This document shows, piece by piece, positions 40,975-49,669 of a stretch of DNA of 64,000 nucleotides (positions within the stretch are counted from its first letter, which is position 1; every line of letters begins with the position of its first letter). The notes under the pieces were generated by a model. The model was not told the DNA's origin and made no database searches. It was given only the letters and a program-made list of their open reading frames with translations. The stretch is from Microbacterium aurum (GTDB taxonomy: Bacteria > Actinomycetota > Actinomycetes > Actinomycetales > Microbacteriaceae). Both the position numbers and the translations under genes were made by a program. Where the stretch lies: NCBI RefSeq assembly GCF_016907815.1, contig NZ_JAFBCQ010000001.1, forward strand, positions 1,736,001 through 1,800,000. The letters run 5' to 3'.

Positions 40975-41958
40975 TCAGCGGGTGGTGGTGCCCCGCACGA
41001 CCTCGAAGGGGAGATCGATCGCGCGCGACGGGGCGGTGCCGGCGGGGGAGGCGTCCGGGGCGTCGAGGGCGTCGAGCGAGCCGAGGACGATCTCGGCGGC
41101 GCGCTCCGGGTACAGGCACACGTGGGTGACGCCGAGGCGCTCGTTCAGCTCGCAGTCGATCGTGCACAGCGCCATCAGCTGCAGATCGCGCGGCATGACC
41201 AGGCCGATCTGCTCCAGGTGGAGGTAGATTTCCGGCCCCTCCTCGCAGAACGCGAAGACGGCGTCGGCGCCCGCGTCGAGCAGCGTGTGCAGCGCGGGGA
41301 TGAGGCGTCGCCGCCCCGCGTCGACCCGCGCCACGAGCGGCGTGCGGCCGCCGAGCGCGCTCCATGCCAGGTACGCGCTCTCGCCCTGCTGATCGCGCGG
41401 CACCTCGCTCTCGTCGACGAGGAAACCGATCCGCTCGGCGCCGGCGGCGGCGAGGTGCGCGAGCCCCGCGCGCACCGCGGCCGCGTATCCGGTGCGGATG
41501 GTCAGCCCGCCCGGCACCGTCAGGTCGCTGGCCACGACCGGGATGCCGCGGGCCTGCGCCGCGCGCAGCACGGTGCGGTCGTCGGCGGGGTCGGGGAAGT
41601 ACAGCGCGTCGATCTGGGTGCCGGCGACGAGGTCGGGCCGGCTGTCGGGCAGCACGGTCACGGTGAAGCCGCGCACCGCCCCGGCCTGCACGAGCGCGTC
41701 GAGCTGGCGCGCCCGCTGCAGCGCGCGCCGGCCGTCCTGCAGCGACCCCTGCGCCATGACGAAGCCGATCGACATCGTCCGCCCGCTGCGCAGGGCCGCG
41801 GCGTGCTTGTTGGGCGCGTAGCCGAGTTCGGCCGCGAGCGTCTTGATGCGTTCGCGGGTCTCGGGACGCAGGTTCCCGCGGTCGTTGAGTGCCTGACTGA
41901 TCGCCGCCGTGGACATGCCCGCCCGCGCGGCGACGTCGCGGAGCGTGACCCGGCTCAT
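40975..41958 (-). CDS. LacI-family regulator co-transcribed with hemA
   Basis: A 327-residue LacI-type regulator. The DNA-binding head is TLRDVAARAGMSTAAISQAL plus NLRPETRERIKTLAAELGY; the effector domain has GRTMSIGFVMAQG, VVASDLTVPGGL and GAERIGFLVDESEV, and ends weakly conserved (PFEVVRGTTTR). Its ATG overlaps the hemA stop (ATGA), so it should be translated from the hemA transcript. No sugar-uptake or hydrolase genes are near, which is odd for a LacI protein. It may regulate the heme genes, itself, or a distant sugar locus; the sequence does not say which. Confidence 0.85.
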   Translation of the reverse strand: MSRVTLRDVAARAGMSTAAISQALNDRGNLRPETRERIKTLAAELGYAPNKHAAALRSGRTMSIGFVMAQGSLQDGRRALQRARQLDALVQAGAVRGFTVTVLPDSRPDLVAGTQIDALYFPDPADDRTVLRAAQARGIPVVASDLTVPGGLTIRTGYAAAVRAGLAHLAAAGAERIGFLVDESEVPRDQQGESAYLAWSALGGRTPLVARVDAGRRRLIPALHTLLDAGADAVFAFCEEGPEIYLHLEQIGLVMPRDLQLMALCTIDCELNERLGVTHVCLYPERAAEIVLGSLDALDAPDASPAGTAPSRAIDLPFEVVRGTTTR

Positions 41959-43292
41959 GCGGGGCCGGGTCCCGTCGGGGCGGATGCCGCGGCATCCGGC
42001 TCATCGGCCGCGACTCCGGCGGGGGTGGCCTCGACGGAGGGGGCCGTCCGCGGGAAGACCGTCCGCACCGCGTCGACCCAGGCTTCGCCGGAACCGGCGG
42101 CGGCCAGGCCGTGGCCCTGTGCAATGAGGGTGTGCAGCAGCGCGCCCGAGAAGTGGCGCAGGGCGGCCTCGGTCGCCGCGACCGTGTCGGCGTCGCCGCC
42201 GCGCGCACGCGTGCGCGCGATCTCCTGCTCGAGCACGCTGTGCACGTGGGCGCGCATGTCGACGACCGCGGGAGCCACCTCGTGCACGCGGCGGGCCATC
42301 GCGTGCCGCTGCGCAGCGGTCTGCACGATCATCCGCGCCTGGCCGATCGCCTGGAACTCGTCGATGGGCGCGTGCACTCGGATCGTGTCGAGGTCGAGCA
42401 CGTCGATGCCGGGGAGCGAGCGGAGCCCGGGGTCGACGTTGCGCGGCATGCCGAGGTCGATCACGAGCTGCGGCGTCGTGAGCCCCGCGCGGGCGGCGCT
42501 GTGATGCTCGGTGTCCAGTGCGTAGGAGTCCGTCGTCGTGGTGCAGGTGACGATGACGTCGGCGTGGGCGGCCTCGGCGGCGAAGTCGGCCGCGGTTACC
42601 GGTGTCAGATGCTCGCGCCGTGCGAAGCGGTCGCGGCCGGAACGGGAGTGCACGCGGATGTCGACGGCGCCGACGGCGCGGAGCGCCGCGAGCGAGGCCG
42701 CTGCGTAGCGCCCCGTGCCCACGAGCAGCACGCGAGCGCTGTCCCATGATTCGATCCGGGAGCCGGCGAGCTCGACCGCGAGACGCACGAGCGAGCGGCC
42801 CGACTCGCCGAGCCGGGTGGAGTTCTTCACGGCGCGGGAGGTCTCGGTCGCCCGCTGGAACAGGTGCTCCAGCGGCGCGGTGGTGGCCCCGGCCTCGCGC
42901 GCGGCGTCGAGGGCACGGCGCACCTGACCGGCGATCTCGTCCTCGCCCACGGCGACGGAGTCCAGACCCGACGCGACGGCGAACAGGTGCTGGGCGACGC
43001 GGTTGCCGTGCGCGAAGTCGACGGTCTCGCGGACGTCGCGGAAGGGCAGCGCGGAAAGGTCCGCGAGGCGCTCCATCACGGCATCCATCGCCGGCACCGG
43101 CGACGCCTCGTCGGGCTCGTCTACGAGGTCGAAGTACGCCTCGAAGCGGTTGCAGGTCGCGAGGACCACGGCGCCGCGGATCGTCTCGTGGGCCGCGGTC
43201 AGGTCCGTCGCGACGCCGTCGCCCACGACGGACAGGCGCTCCAGCGCCTCGAGGGGCGTGGTGCGCTGATGGGCGGACAGGCAGACGAGCAC
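41955..43292 (-). CDS. hemA: Glutamyl-tRNA reductase
   Basis: A 445-residue enzyme that reduces Glu-tRNA(Glu) to glutamate-1-semialdehyde, the committed step of C5 tetrapyrrole synthesis. The nucleophilic Cys is Cys47 in VLATCNRFEAYF; SVAVGEDEIAGQVRRALD and HLFQRATETSRAVKN are standard; the NADPH site is VLLVGTGRYAAASLAALRA; a long C-terminal dimerisation helix follows, then a disordered Ala/Pro/Glu tail. GTG 43292 lies 7 nt after TATACT, so the mRNA is probably leaderless; the further upstream in-frame ATG would cross the promoter. Divergent from hemE. Confidence 0.95.
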   Translation of the reverse strand: MLVCLSAHQRTTPLEALERLSVVGDGVATDLTAAHETIRGAVVLATCNRFEAYFDLVDEPDEASPVPAMDAVMERLADLSALPFRDVRETVDFAHGNRVAQHLFAVASGLDSVAVGEDEIAGQVRRALDAAREAGATTAPLEHLFQRATETSRAVKNSTRLGESGRSLVRLAVELAGSRIESWDSARVLLVGTGRYAAASLAALRAVGAVDIRVHSRSGRDRFARREHLTPVTAADFAAEAAHADVIVTCTTTTDSYALDTEHHSAARAGLTTPQLVIDLGMPRNVDPGLRSLPGIDVLDLDTIRVHAPIDEFQAIGQARMIVQTAAQRHAMARRVHEVAPAVVDMRAHVHSVLEQEIARTRARGGDADTVAATEAALRHFSGALLHTLIAQGHGLAAAGSGEAWVDAVRTVFPRTAPSVEATPAGVAADEPDAAASAPTGPGPA

Positions 43293-43295
43293 GCG

Positions 43296-43315
43296 GGTTA
43301 GTATAACGATTAACC
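43296..43315. promoter_or_regulatory. Divergent hemA/hemE promoter region with inverted repeat
   Basis: Minus-strand TATACT (43300-43305) serves hemA. Plus-strand TAGTAT (43299-43304) almost coincides with it and could serve hemE through a leader of about 46 nt. GGTTA (43296-43300) and TAACC (43311-43315) are inverted around them and could be an operator. The hemE box and the operator are tentative. Confidence 0.45.
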
Positions 43316-43356
43316 GCCGTCGAAAACGTGCGCGAACCTGCTGCCTGGAGCTCATC

Positions 43357-44487
43357 ATCCTTCCTGCCACCCCGTCTCACCCGCTCGTCGCCCACGGCAC
43401 CGCGAACTCCCGCCTCGTGCGGGCGCTGCGCGGGGATCGGCCCGAGATCACGCCCGTCTGGTTCATGCGCCAGGCGGGCCGCTCGCTGCCGGAGTACCGC
43501 GCGCTGCGGCAGACCGGCACCATGCTCGACGCGTGCCTGGACCCGGCGATGGCGAGCGAGATCACGCTGCAGCCGGTGCGCCGTCACGGCGTCGATGCGG
43601 CGGTGTTCTTCAGCGACATCATCGTGCCGCTGCACCTCGTCGGCGTGGAAGTGGAAATCGCCGCCGGCCGCGGCCCCGTCTTCGCCCGCCCGGTGCGGAC
43701 GGCCGCCGACATCGCCCGGCTCGTGCAGACCGACCCCGCGCTGGTCGAGGAGCGCGGCGAGGCCGTGGCGGATGCCGTGGCGCGCACCACCGCGATGCTC
43801 GCCGAGGAGGGCGAACGCCGCGGCGAGGCGATTCCGCTGATCGGCTTCGCCGGGGCGCCCTTCACGCTCGCCGCCTACCTCGTCGAGGGCGGTCCGTCGA
43901 AGGACCACCTGGCCGCGCGCAGCCTCATCCACTCCGATCCGGCGGCGTGGGCCGACCTGACCGCCTGGCTCGCGGAGGTCACCGGGCGCTTCCTCGCGCT
44001 GCAGGTGCGCTCGGGCGCCAGCGCCGCGCAGCTGTTCGACTCGTGGGCCGGGGCGCTCGCGCCGGCCGACTACCGCCGCGCGGTGCTCCCGGCCTCGGCC
44101 GCGGCGCTGGAGCCGGTGCGGGCTCTGGACGTCGAGGTCCCCCTCATCCACTTCGGCGTCGGCACCGGCGAGCTGCTGGCCGACATGGCGTCGCTGCAGA
44201 TCGACGCGCTGGGGGTGGATTACCGCGTGCCGCTGGATGCCGCCGCCGCCCGCATCGGGCGCGACCTGACCCTGCAGGGCAATCTCGATCCCGCGCTCCT
44301 GTTCGCGCCCGCCGAGGTGCGGGAAGCCGCCGCGCACGCCGTGCTCGACGCGGGGACGGCGGCCCGCGCGCACGTGTTCAACCTCGGTCACGGCGTGCCG
44401 ATGGACACCGACCCCGCCGTGCTGACCGCGCTCGTGCAGACCGTGCACGACTGGCGCCCGGCGGCCGGCCGCAGGGATCTCGCGTGA
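43357..44487 (+). CDS. hemE: Uroporphyrinogen decarboxylase, start codon non-canonical or lost
   Basis: HemE decarboxylates uroporphyrinogen III to coproporphyrinogen III. Motifs are TPVWFMRQAGRSLPEYRA with the substrate-binding Arg pair, FFSDIIVPLHLVGVEVE with the catalytic Asp, GFAGAPFTLAAYLVEGG and FNLGHGVPMDT. The first canonical start in frame is GTG 43417 (356 residues), but upstream codons still encode family-like sequence (LPATPSHPLVAHGTANSRLV). A ribosome-site-like CTGGAG (43345-43350) is followed after 6 nt by ATC at 43357, where an ATG is expected. I annotate from 43357 (376 residues). First gene of the rightward heme operon. Confidence 0.9.
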   Translation: MLPATPSHPLVAHGTANSRLVRALRGDRPEITPVWFMRQAGRSLPEYRALRQTGTMLDACLDPAMASEITLQPVRRHGVDAAVFFSDIIVPLHLVGVEVEIAAGRGPVFARPVRTAADIARLVQTDPALVEERGEAVADAVARTTAMLAEEGERRGEAIPLIGFAGAPFTLAAYLVEGGPSKDHLAARSLIHSDPAAWADLTAWLAEVTGRFLALQVRSGASAAQLFDSWAGALAPADYRRAVLPASAAALEPVRALDVEVPLIHFGVGTGELLADMASLQIDALGVDYRVPLDAAAARIGRDLTLQGNLDPALLFAPAEVREAAAHAVLDAGTAARAHVFNLGHGVPMDTDPAVLTALVQTVHDWRPAAGRRDLA

Positions 44488-45950
44488 GCGCTGACGCCGA
44501 CGTCGTCGTCATCGGCGGGGGCATCGCGGGACTCGTCGTCGCGCACGAGGTCGCCCGCGCCGGGAGATCCGTCGTCCTCTGCGAGGCGTCCGGCGCGCTC
44601 GGCGGCCTGCTGCAGCGCGGCACGGTCGGCGGCGTCGCGATCGACCTCGGCGCGGAGTCGTTCGCGACGCGCACCGACGCCGTCGCGCGGCTGGTCGCCG
44701 ACGCGGGCCTCGATCTCGAGCTGGTGAGCCCGGAGCCCGCCGGCGCCTGGCTGGCCGTGGCGACCAGTGACGGCCCGATGCGCGCGCGCCTGCCGCGCCG
44801 GACGGTCCTCGGCATCCCCGCCGATCCGCTCGCGCCCGACGTCGTGGCGATCCTCGGCGAGACCGCCGCCCGTCGCGCGGCGGACGAGCCCACCGGCGCG
44901 ATCCCGACCGCGGACGGGACGGCCGCCCCGGCCTCGCTGCACGCGCTGGTGGCCGAGCGCCTCGGCCCGCTCGTCGCGGACCGTCTCGTCGAGCCGCTCT
45001 GCCGGAGCGTCTACTCGCGGCCCGCGACGGAGGTGACCCTCGAGGCGGTGCACCCCGCACTCTGGCGCGCGTTCCGCCAGCACGGCTCGCTGCTGCAGGC
45101 GGCGGATGCCGTGGCCACGACCGCCCGTGCCGGCGCCGCGGTCGGCGGGATCGACGGCGGCATGTGGCGGCTGCCGGTGGCCCTGGCGGACGCCGCGGCC
45201 CGCCGCGGCGCCGACCTCCGCACCGACACGGCGGTCACCGCGCTCACGGCAGACGCCGCCGGCGTCACGGTGCACACAGCCGCCGGCCCGATCCGCGCGC
45301 GCGACGTCGTCGTCGCGACCGGACCGGCCGCGACCGACCGGCTGCTCGCCGCCCTGCCGAACGCCGCCGCGCTGCCGAACGCCGCCGCCGTGCCCGCCGT
45401 CGCCGACCCGCCGAGCCGCGCCCGCGACGCGGCGACCGGGGACGTGAACCTCGTCGCGGCCGCGATCACCCACCCCGGTTTGGACGCCGACCCGGTGGGG
45501 TCGGGCGTCATCGTCGACCCGGCACTGGCCACCGCGGCCAAGGCGCTCACCCACGTCACCGCGAAGTGGGGGTGGGCGCGCCGGGCGGCCGACGCCGCCG
45601 GCATCCATCTCGTGCGGCTCTCGGCTCGCGACGGCGCCGCCGCGCGGCTGCGCACATCCGACGACATCGCCCGCGAGCTGCGACTGCTCACCGGCGTCGC
45701 CGTCACGGCGTGCGACATCGCCGATGTCATCGTGCAGCGCTGGACGGATGCCGTCGACATCGCCCCCGCCGGCAGCGCGGCCGCTCGTCTCGCGCGTGCG
45801 AGCGCGCGCGGCGGCATCCACCTCACCGGCGCCGCCGTCGCCGGCACCGGCCTCGCCTCGGTCATCCCGCACGCGCGCGACCTCGCCGCCCAGCTGACCG
45901 CCGCCCCCGCCTTTCCCCGCCCCCTCGCCTCAGACAGGAGCACCGCATGA
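44484..45950 (+). CDS. hemG: Coproporphyrinogen III oxidase, HemY/CgoX type
   Basis: A 488-residue FAD flavoprotein of the HemY/CgoX family, which in Gram-positive bacteria oxidises coproporphyrinogen III to coproporphyrin III. The dinucleotide-binding start is DVVVIGGGIAGLVVAHEVARAG; LGAESFATR, LVEPLCRSVYSRPA, GGMWRLPVALADAAARRG and the C-terminal GIHLTGAAVAGTGLASVIPHAR are typical. A duplicated ALPNAA segment appears near residue 295. GTG 44484 overlaps the hemE stop by 4 nt. The next two genes, HemQ and ferrochelatase, show the coproporphyrin-dependent branch, so oxygen-dependent oxidation to coproporphyrin is the likely reaction. Confidence 0.93.
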   Translation: MSADADVVVIGGGIAGLVVAHEVARAGRSVVLCEASGALGGLLQRGTVGGVAIDLGAESFATRTDAVARLVADAGLDLELVSPEPAGAWLAVATSDGPMRARLPRRTVLGIPADPLAPDVVAILGETAARRAADEPTGAIPTADGTAAPASLHALVAERLGPLVADRLVEPLCRSVYSRPATEVTLEAVHPALWRAFRQHGSLLQAADAVATTARAGAAVGGIDGGMWRLPVALADAAARRGADLRTDTAVTALTADAAGVTVHTAAGPIRARDVVVATGPAATDRLLAALPNAAALPNAAAVPAVADPPSRARDAATGDVNLVAAAITHPGLDADPVGSGVIVDPALATAAKALTHVTAKWGWARRAADAAGIHLVRLSARDGAAARLRTSDDIARELRLLTGVAVTACDIADVIVQRWTDAVDIAPAGSAAARLARASARGGIHLTGAAVAGTGLASVIPHARDLAAQLTAAPAFPRPLASDRSTA

Positions 45951-46639
45951 CCGACACCATCCCGCTCGGCTACACCCTGTTCGCCGTCCTCGCCCTGCCC
46001 CGGCCGCGCCACGGCGCGCCGGATGCGGCGGCGCTCGAGGACCTCACGGCCGCCGTCGCCGCCATCGAGGCGGACGGCGTGACGCTGCGGGGGCTCTACG
46101 ACGTGACCGGCATGCGCGGCGAGGCCGATCTGCTGGTGTGGCTGCACACCGGTGAGCAGACCGCCCTCGAGAGCCCGGCGGTCCTCCAGCAGGCGCTGCG
46201 CGCCCTGCGCCGCACCACGGTGCTCGCCGGCGCCACGGCGGTGTGGACCGCCGTGGGTGTGCACCGCGAGGCGGAGTTCAACAAGCGGCACGTGCCGGGC
46301 TACCTGCGCGGCGAGCACGCCCGCGGCTGGCTCTGCGTCTACCCGTTCGTCCGGAGCTACGAGTGGTACCTGCTGCCCGACGAGGAGCGCTCCGCGATGC
46401 TCGCCGAGCACGGCCGCAAGGGCGCGCGGTTCACCGATGTCGTCGCCAACACGGTCTCCACGTTCGGGCTCAGCGACTACGAGTGGCTGCTGCCACTGGA
46501 GAGCGACGACCCCATCCACCTCGTCGACATGATGCGCGACCTGCGCGCGACCGGCGCCCGCCGCCACGTGCGCGAGGAGGTGCCGTTCTACACCGGCCGC
46601 CGCATCGAGGTCGCCGATCTCGCGGAGGTGCTGAGCTGA
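45947..46639 (+). CDS. hemQ: Coproheme decarboxylase (ChdC/HemQ)
   Basis: A 230-residue enzyme that converts coproheme III to heme b using peroxide, the last step of the coproporphyrin pathway. By position the catalytic Tyr is Tyr132 (CVYPFVRSYEWYLLP), the actinobacterial distal His is His115 (KRHVPGYL) and the proximal ligand is His155 (LAEHGRKG). All three are offset by 3 from the numbering I recall for the Corynebacterium enzyme (135, 118, 158). AGGAG lies 6 nt before the ATG, which overlaps the hemG stop. Assignment is firm. Confidence 0.95.
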   Translation: MTDTIPLGYTLFAVLALPRPRHGAPDAAALEDLTAAVAAIEADGVTLRGLYDVTGMRGEADLLVWLHTGEQTALESPAVLQQALRALRRTTVLAGATAVWTAVGVHREAEFNKRHVPGYLRGEHARGWLCVYPFVRSYEWYLLPDEERSAMLAEHGRKGARFTDVVANTVSTFGLSDYEWLLPLESDDPIHLVDMMRDLRATGARRHVREEVPFYTGRRIEVADLAEVLS

Positions 46640-47859
46640 TGGCGGAGAACATCACCGGGTTCCGTCCCAAGCCGCCGCGCGCGAGTGCGGCGCCGGTATG
46701 CGGCGACGGATGCCGGGTGCCCGCCGCCACGACGGCGACGTGCGCCGGCGACCGGTTCGCGACGACACCCGTCGCCTACGACGCTGTGCTGCTGCTGGGC
46801 TTTGGCGGCCCCAAAGGCCAGGACGACGTCATCCCGTTCCTCCGCAACGTCACGGCCGGTCGCGGCATCCCCGACGAACGCCTCGAGGAGGTCGCGCACC
46901 ACTACCGCCACTTCGGCGGGGTGTCGCCGATCAACGACCACAACCGCGAGCTGAAGGCGGCCCTGGACGCCGAGCTCGCCGCCCGCGGGCTCGACCTGCC
47001 GGTGTACTGGGGCAACCGCAACTGGATGCCCTACGTCGCCGACGCCCTGCAGGCCGCGCACGACGCCGGCCACACTCGGCTCCTCGCCATCGCGACGAGC
47101 GCCTACAGCTCGTACTCGTCGTGCCGGCAGTACCGCGAAGACCTCGCCGACGCGGTCGAGGCGACCGGGCTGTCGGGCCGGGTCGAGATCGACAAGGTGC
47201 GCCAGTTCTTCGACCACCCCGGCTTCGTCACCCCGTTCGCCGAGGGGGTCGCCGCGGGCCTCGCGCGGCTGCACGCCGACGGGTTCGGCGACGACGAGAT
47301 CGAGATCCTGTTCTCGACGCACTCCATCCCGAACAGCGACGCCGATCGCTCCGGCCCGCCCGAGCGCGACCTCGGCGCCGGGGGCGCCTACGTCGCGCAG
47401 CACACCGCCGTCGCCGAGGCCATCATGGCGCGGCTGGGGTCGGCGTGCGCCTGGCAGCTGGTGTACCAGAGCCGGTCCGGTCCGCCGCAGGTGCCGTGGC
47501 TCGAGCCCGACATCAACGACGCCATGCAGGAGCTGCCGGCCGCGGGCCGCAAGGCTGTGCTCATTGTGCCGCTGGGGTTCGTCAGCGACCATATGGAGGT
47601 GCTCTGGGATCTCGACACCGAAGCGCTCGAGACCGCGGGCGAGCTCGGCCTCACCGCGATCCGCACGCCGACGCCCGGCACCCATCCCGCCTACGTCGCG
47701 GGCCTCGTCGACCTCATCACGGAGCGACTCGACGGGACCGACCCCGCGGACCGTCCGCACGAGACCGCGCTCGGCCCCTGGGACGACGTCTGCCGGCCCG
47801 GATGCTGCGAGAACAAGCGGCTTGGCTTCCAGCCCGCTCTCGCCGGGGTCGCACCGTGA
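46639..47859 (+). CDS. hemH: Coproporphyrin ferrochelatase
   Basis: A 406-residue ferrochelatase that inserts iron into coproporphyrin III. The catalytic His is in FSTHSIPNSD; LLLGFGGPKGQDDV, RHFGGVSPIND and QSRSGPPQVPWLEPD are standard. Cys residues in SAYSSYSSCRQYRED and the C-terminal CRPGCCENKR match the actinobacterial [2Fe-2S] cluster ligands. Unusual is an N-terminal extension of about 45 residues with three further Cys (21, 25, 35) before the domain start at VAYDAVLLLGFGGP. The start overlaps the hemQ stop by one base (TGATG). Confidence 0.94.
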   Translation: MAENITGFRPKPPRASAAPVCGDGCRVPAATTATCAGDRFATTPVAYDAVLLLGFGGPKGQDDVIPFLRNVTAGRGIPDERLEEVAHHYRHFGGVSPINDHNRELKAALDAELAARGLDLPVYWGNRNWMPYVADALQAAHDAGHTRLLAIATSAYSSYSSCRQYREDLADAVEATGLSGRVEIDKVRQFFDHPGFVTPFAEGVAAGLARLHADGFGDDEIEILFSTHSIPNSDADRSGPPERDLGAGGAYVAQHTAVAEAIMARLGSACAWQLVYQSRSGPPQVPWLEPDINDAMQELPAAGRKAVLIVPLGFVSDHMEVLWDLDTEALETAGELGLTAIRTPTPGTHPAYVAGLVDLITERLDGTDPADRPHETALGPWDDVCRPGCCENKRLGFQPALAGVAP

Positions 47860-48887
47860 CGGCAGCCGGCACCCCGGCATCCGCCCCGCCGCTGCGGCTC
47901 GGCACCCGGGCGAGCCTGCTCGCCACGACGCAGTCCGGTCACGTCGCCGACGCGCTGCGCGCGGCGACCGGGCGCGAGGTGGAGCTCGTTCCGATCACGA
48001 CCGCCGGCGACGTGCTGACCGGGCCGCTGGCGCAGCTGGGTGGCACCGGCGTGTTCGTCGCGGCGCTGCGCGAAGCCCTGCTGCGGGGGGAGTGCGATCT
48101 CGTCGTGCACTCGATGAAGGATCTGCCGACCGCCGATGTCGCGGGGCTGCGCATCGGCGCCGTCCCCCCGCGCGCGCCCGTCCGTGACGCGCTGTGCACA
48201 CGGCAGCGCGCCGGCGCCGGTGTCAGCCTGGCGGACCTCCCCGAGGGCGCCGTCGTCGGCAGCGGATCGCCGCGCCGCGTCGCGCAGCTGCTGCGCCGTA
48301 GGCCCGACCTGCAGGTCCGCGGCATCCGCGGCAACGTGGACACGCGGCTCCGCAAGGTCGACGAGGGCGAGTACGACGCGATCGTCCTCGCCGAGGCGGG
48401 GCTCGTGCGCATCGGCCGCGCCGACCGCATCGCCGAGGTGTTCGACGCGACCGCGTGGCCGACGTCGGCCGGTCAGGGTGCCCTCGCCGTCGAGGTGCGG
48501 GACGACGACGCGTCGGCGGCGCTGGTGGCGGCCATAACCGATCCGGATGCCGAGACCACCGCCCTCGCCGAGCGCGCCGTGCTGCGGCGCCTGGAAGCCG
48601 GCTGCGCCGCGCCGGTGGGGATCTCCGCGCGCCTGACCGACGCGTCGCAGCCCGTCGTGGCGGTGATCGCCGAGGTGTACGCCCTCGACGGATCGCGCAC
48701 CGTCCGGGTGGAGCGCCGCATCCCGCGCCCGGACCTGGCCGACGCCGCCGGCCGCGACCGGTTCGCCGCCCTCGTCGTGGATGACCTCATGGCCGCCGGA
48801 GCCGGCGACTTGGCCGACCTCGGGTCGCGCGGCCCGGGCGGCGCGGGCGGCGGCGCCGGCCCGCTCAGCACGGGCGATCGCCCGTGA
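47856..48887 (+). CDS. hemC: Hydroxymethylbilane synthase (porphobilinogen deaminase)
   Basis: A 343-residue enzyme that polymerises four porphobilinogens. It opens with [19 protein letters not shown]; the catalytic Asp is in [38 protein letters not shown] and the dipyrromethane-cofactor Cys in EAGCAAPVG are all present. A Gly-rich tail of about 20 residues is probably disordered. GTG 47856 overlaps the hemH stop by 4 nt. Confidence 0.96.
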   Translation: MTAAGTPASAPPLRLGTRASLLATTQSGHVADALRAATGREVELVPITTAGDVLTGPLAQLGGTGVFVAALREALLRGECDLVVHSMKDLPTADVAGLRIGAVPPRAPVRDALCTRQRAGAGVSLADLPEGAVVGSGSPRRVAQLLRRRPDLQVRGIRGNVDTRLRKVDEGEYDAIVLAEAGLVRIGRADRIAEVFDATAWPTSAGQGALAVEVRDDDASAALVAAITDPDAETTALAERAVLRRLEAGCAAPVGISARLTDASQPVVAVIAEVYALDGSRTVRVERRIPRPDLADAAGRDRFAALVVDDLMAAGAGDLADLGSRGPGGAGGGAGPLSTGDRP

Positions 48888-49669
48888 CCGGCGCGCTGCA
48901 GGGCGCCCGGGTGCTCGTCCCGCGTGCGGGCGCCTGGGGGGAGCGGGTCGCGGCGGAGCTGCGCCGCCGCGGCGCCGACCCCGTCGTCGCGCCGCTCATC
49001 CGGACCGCGCCGCCGCGCGACCCGAGCGTGCGCGACGGCATGTTCGCCGAGCTCGCCGCGGGCCGCTACGACTGGCTCTTCGTCACGAGCGCGGCGAGCA
49101 TCGAGCAGCTGGCGGCGTTCCTCACCCCGCGCGGCCTCACGCTCCCCGCCACGACGCAGGTCGCGGCCGTCGGCCAGGCCACCGCGCGGGCGGTCGCCGA
49201 CCTGGGGGCGGACGTCGCGTTCGTGCCCGTCGGCCAGTCCTCGGCACGCGCCATGATCGCGCAGTGGTCCGCCGGGCGTGCGGCGGCATCCACCGGCCGG
49301 TGCCTCGTCGTGCGCTCCGACCTCGCCGCCGCCGTCATCAGCGACGAGCTCGAGCTGCAGGGGTACGCCGTCGACGTGTGCATCGGCTACCGGACGGTCG
49401 GCGTCGATCTGCCGGACCCCGTCGCCCGCGACCTCGCCGACGGGCGCATCGACGTCGTGCTGCTGACCTCGCTCAGCGTCGGTCGCGAGCTGCGCCGTCA
49501 GGTGCCGCAGCTGGCGGCATCCGTCCTCGTCGCCTCGATCGGCCCCGGCACGACGCGCGACGCCGAGCGCCTCGGCTTCACCGTCGGCCATACCGCCCAC
49601 ACCCAGAGCGTCGATGCCCTGCTGGCCGAGCTCGACTCCCGTCCCCGATCCCCGGAGGTCACCCCATGA
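48884..49669 (+). CDS. hemD: Uroporphyrinogen-III synthase
   Basis: A 261-residue stand-alone HemD. Sequence conservation in this family is low, but the two-lobed pattern is present: [58 protein letters not shown], the second lobe [20 protein letters not shown] and the late [15 protein letters not shown]. It closes the first pyrrole ring with D-ring inversion. The start overlaps hemC by 4 nt and the end overlaps hemB by 4 nt. Operon position makes the call firm. Confidence 0.92.
   Translation: MTGALQGARVLVPRAGAWGERVAAELRRRGADPVVAPLIRTAPPRDPSVRDGMFAELAAGRYDWLFVTSAASIEQLAAFLTPRGLTLPATTQVAAVGQATARAVADLGADVAFVPVGQSSARAMIAQWSAGRAAASTGRCLVVRSDLAAAVISDELELQGYAVDVCIGYRTVGVDLPDPVARDLADGRIDVVLLTSLSVGRELRRQVPQLAASVLVASIGPGTTRDAERLGFTVGHTAHTQSVDALLAELDSRPRSPEVTP

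Noticed and set aside
42001..44448. 815-codon minus-strand frame across hemA and hemE
   Set aside because: It crosses the divergent hem promoter and is antisense or out of frame to two certain enzymes.
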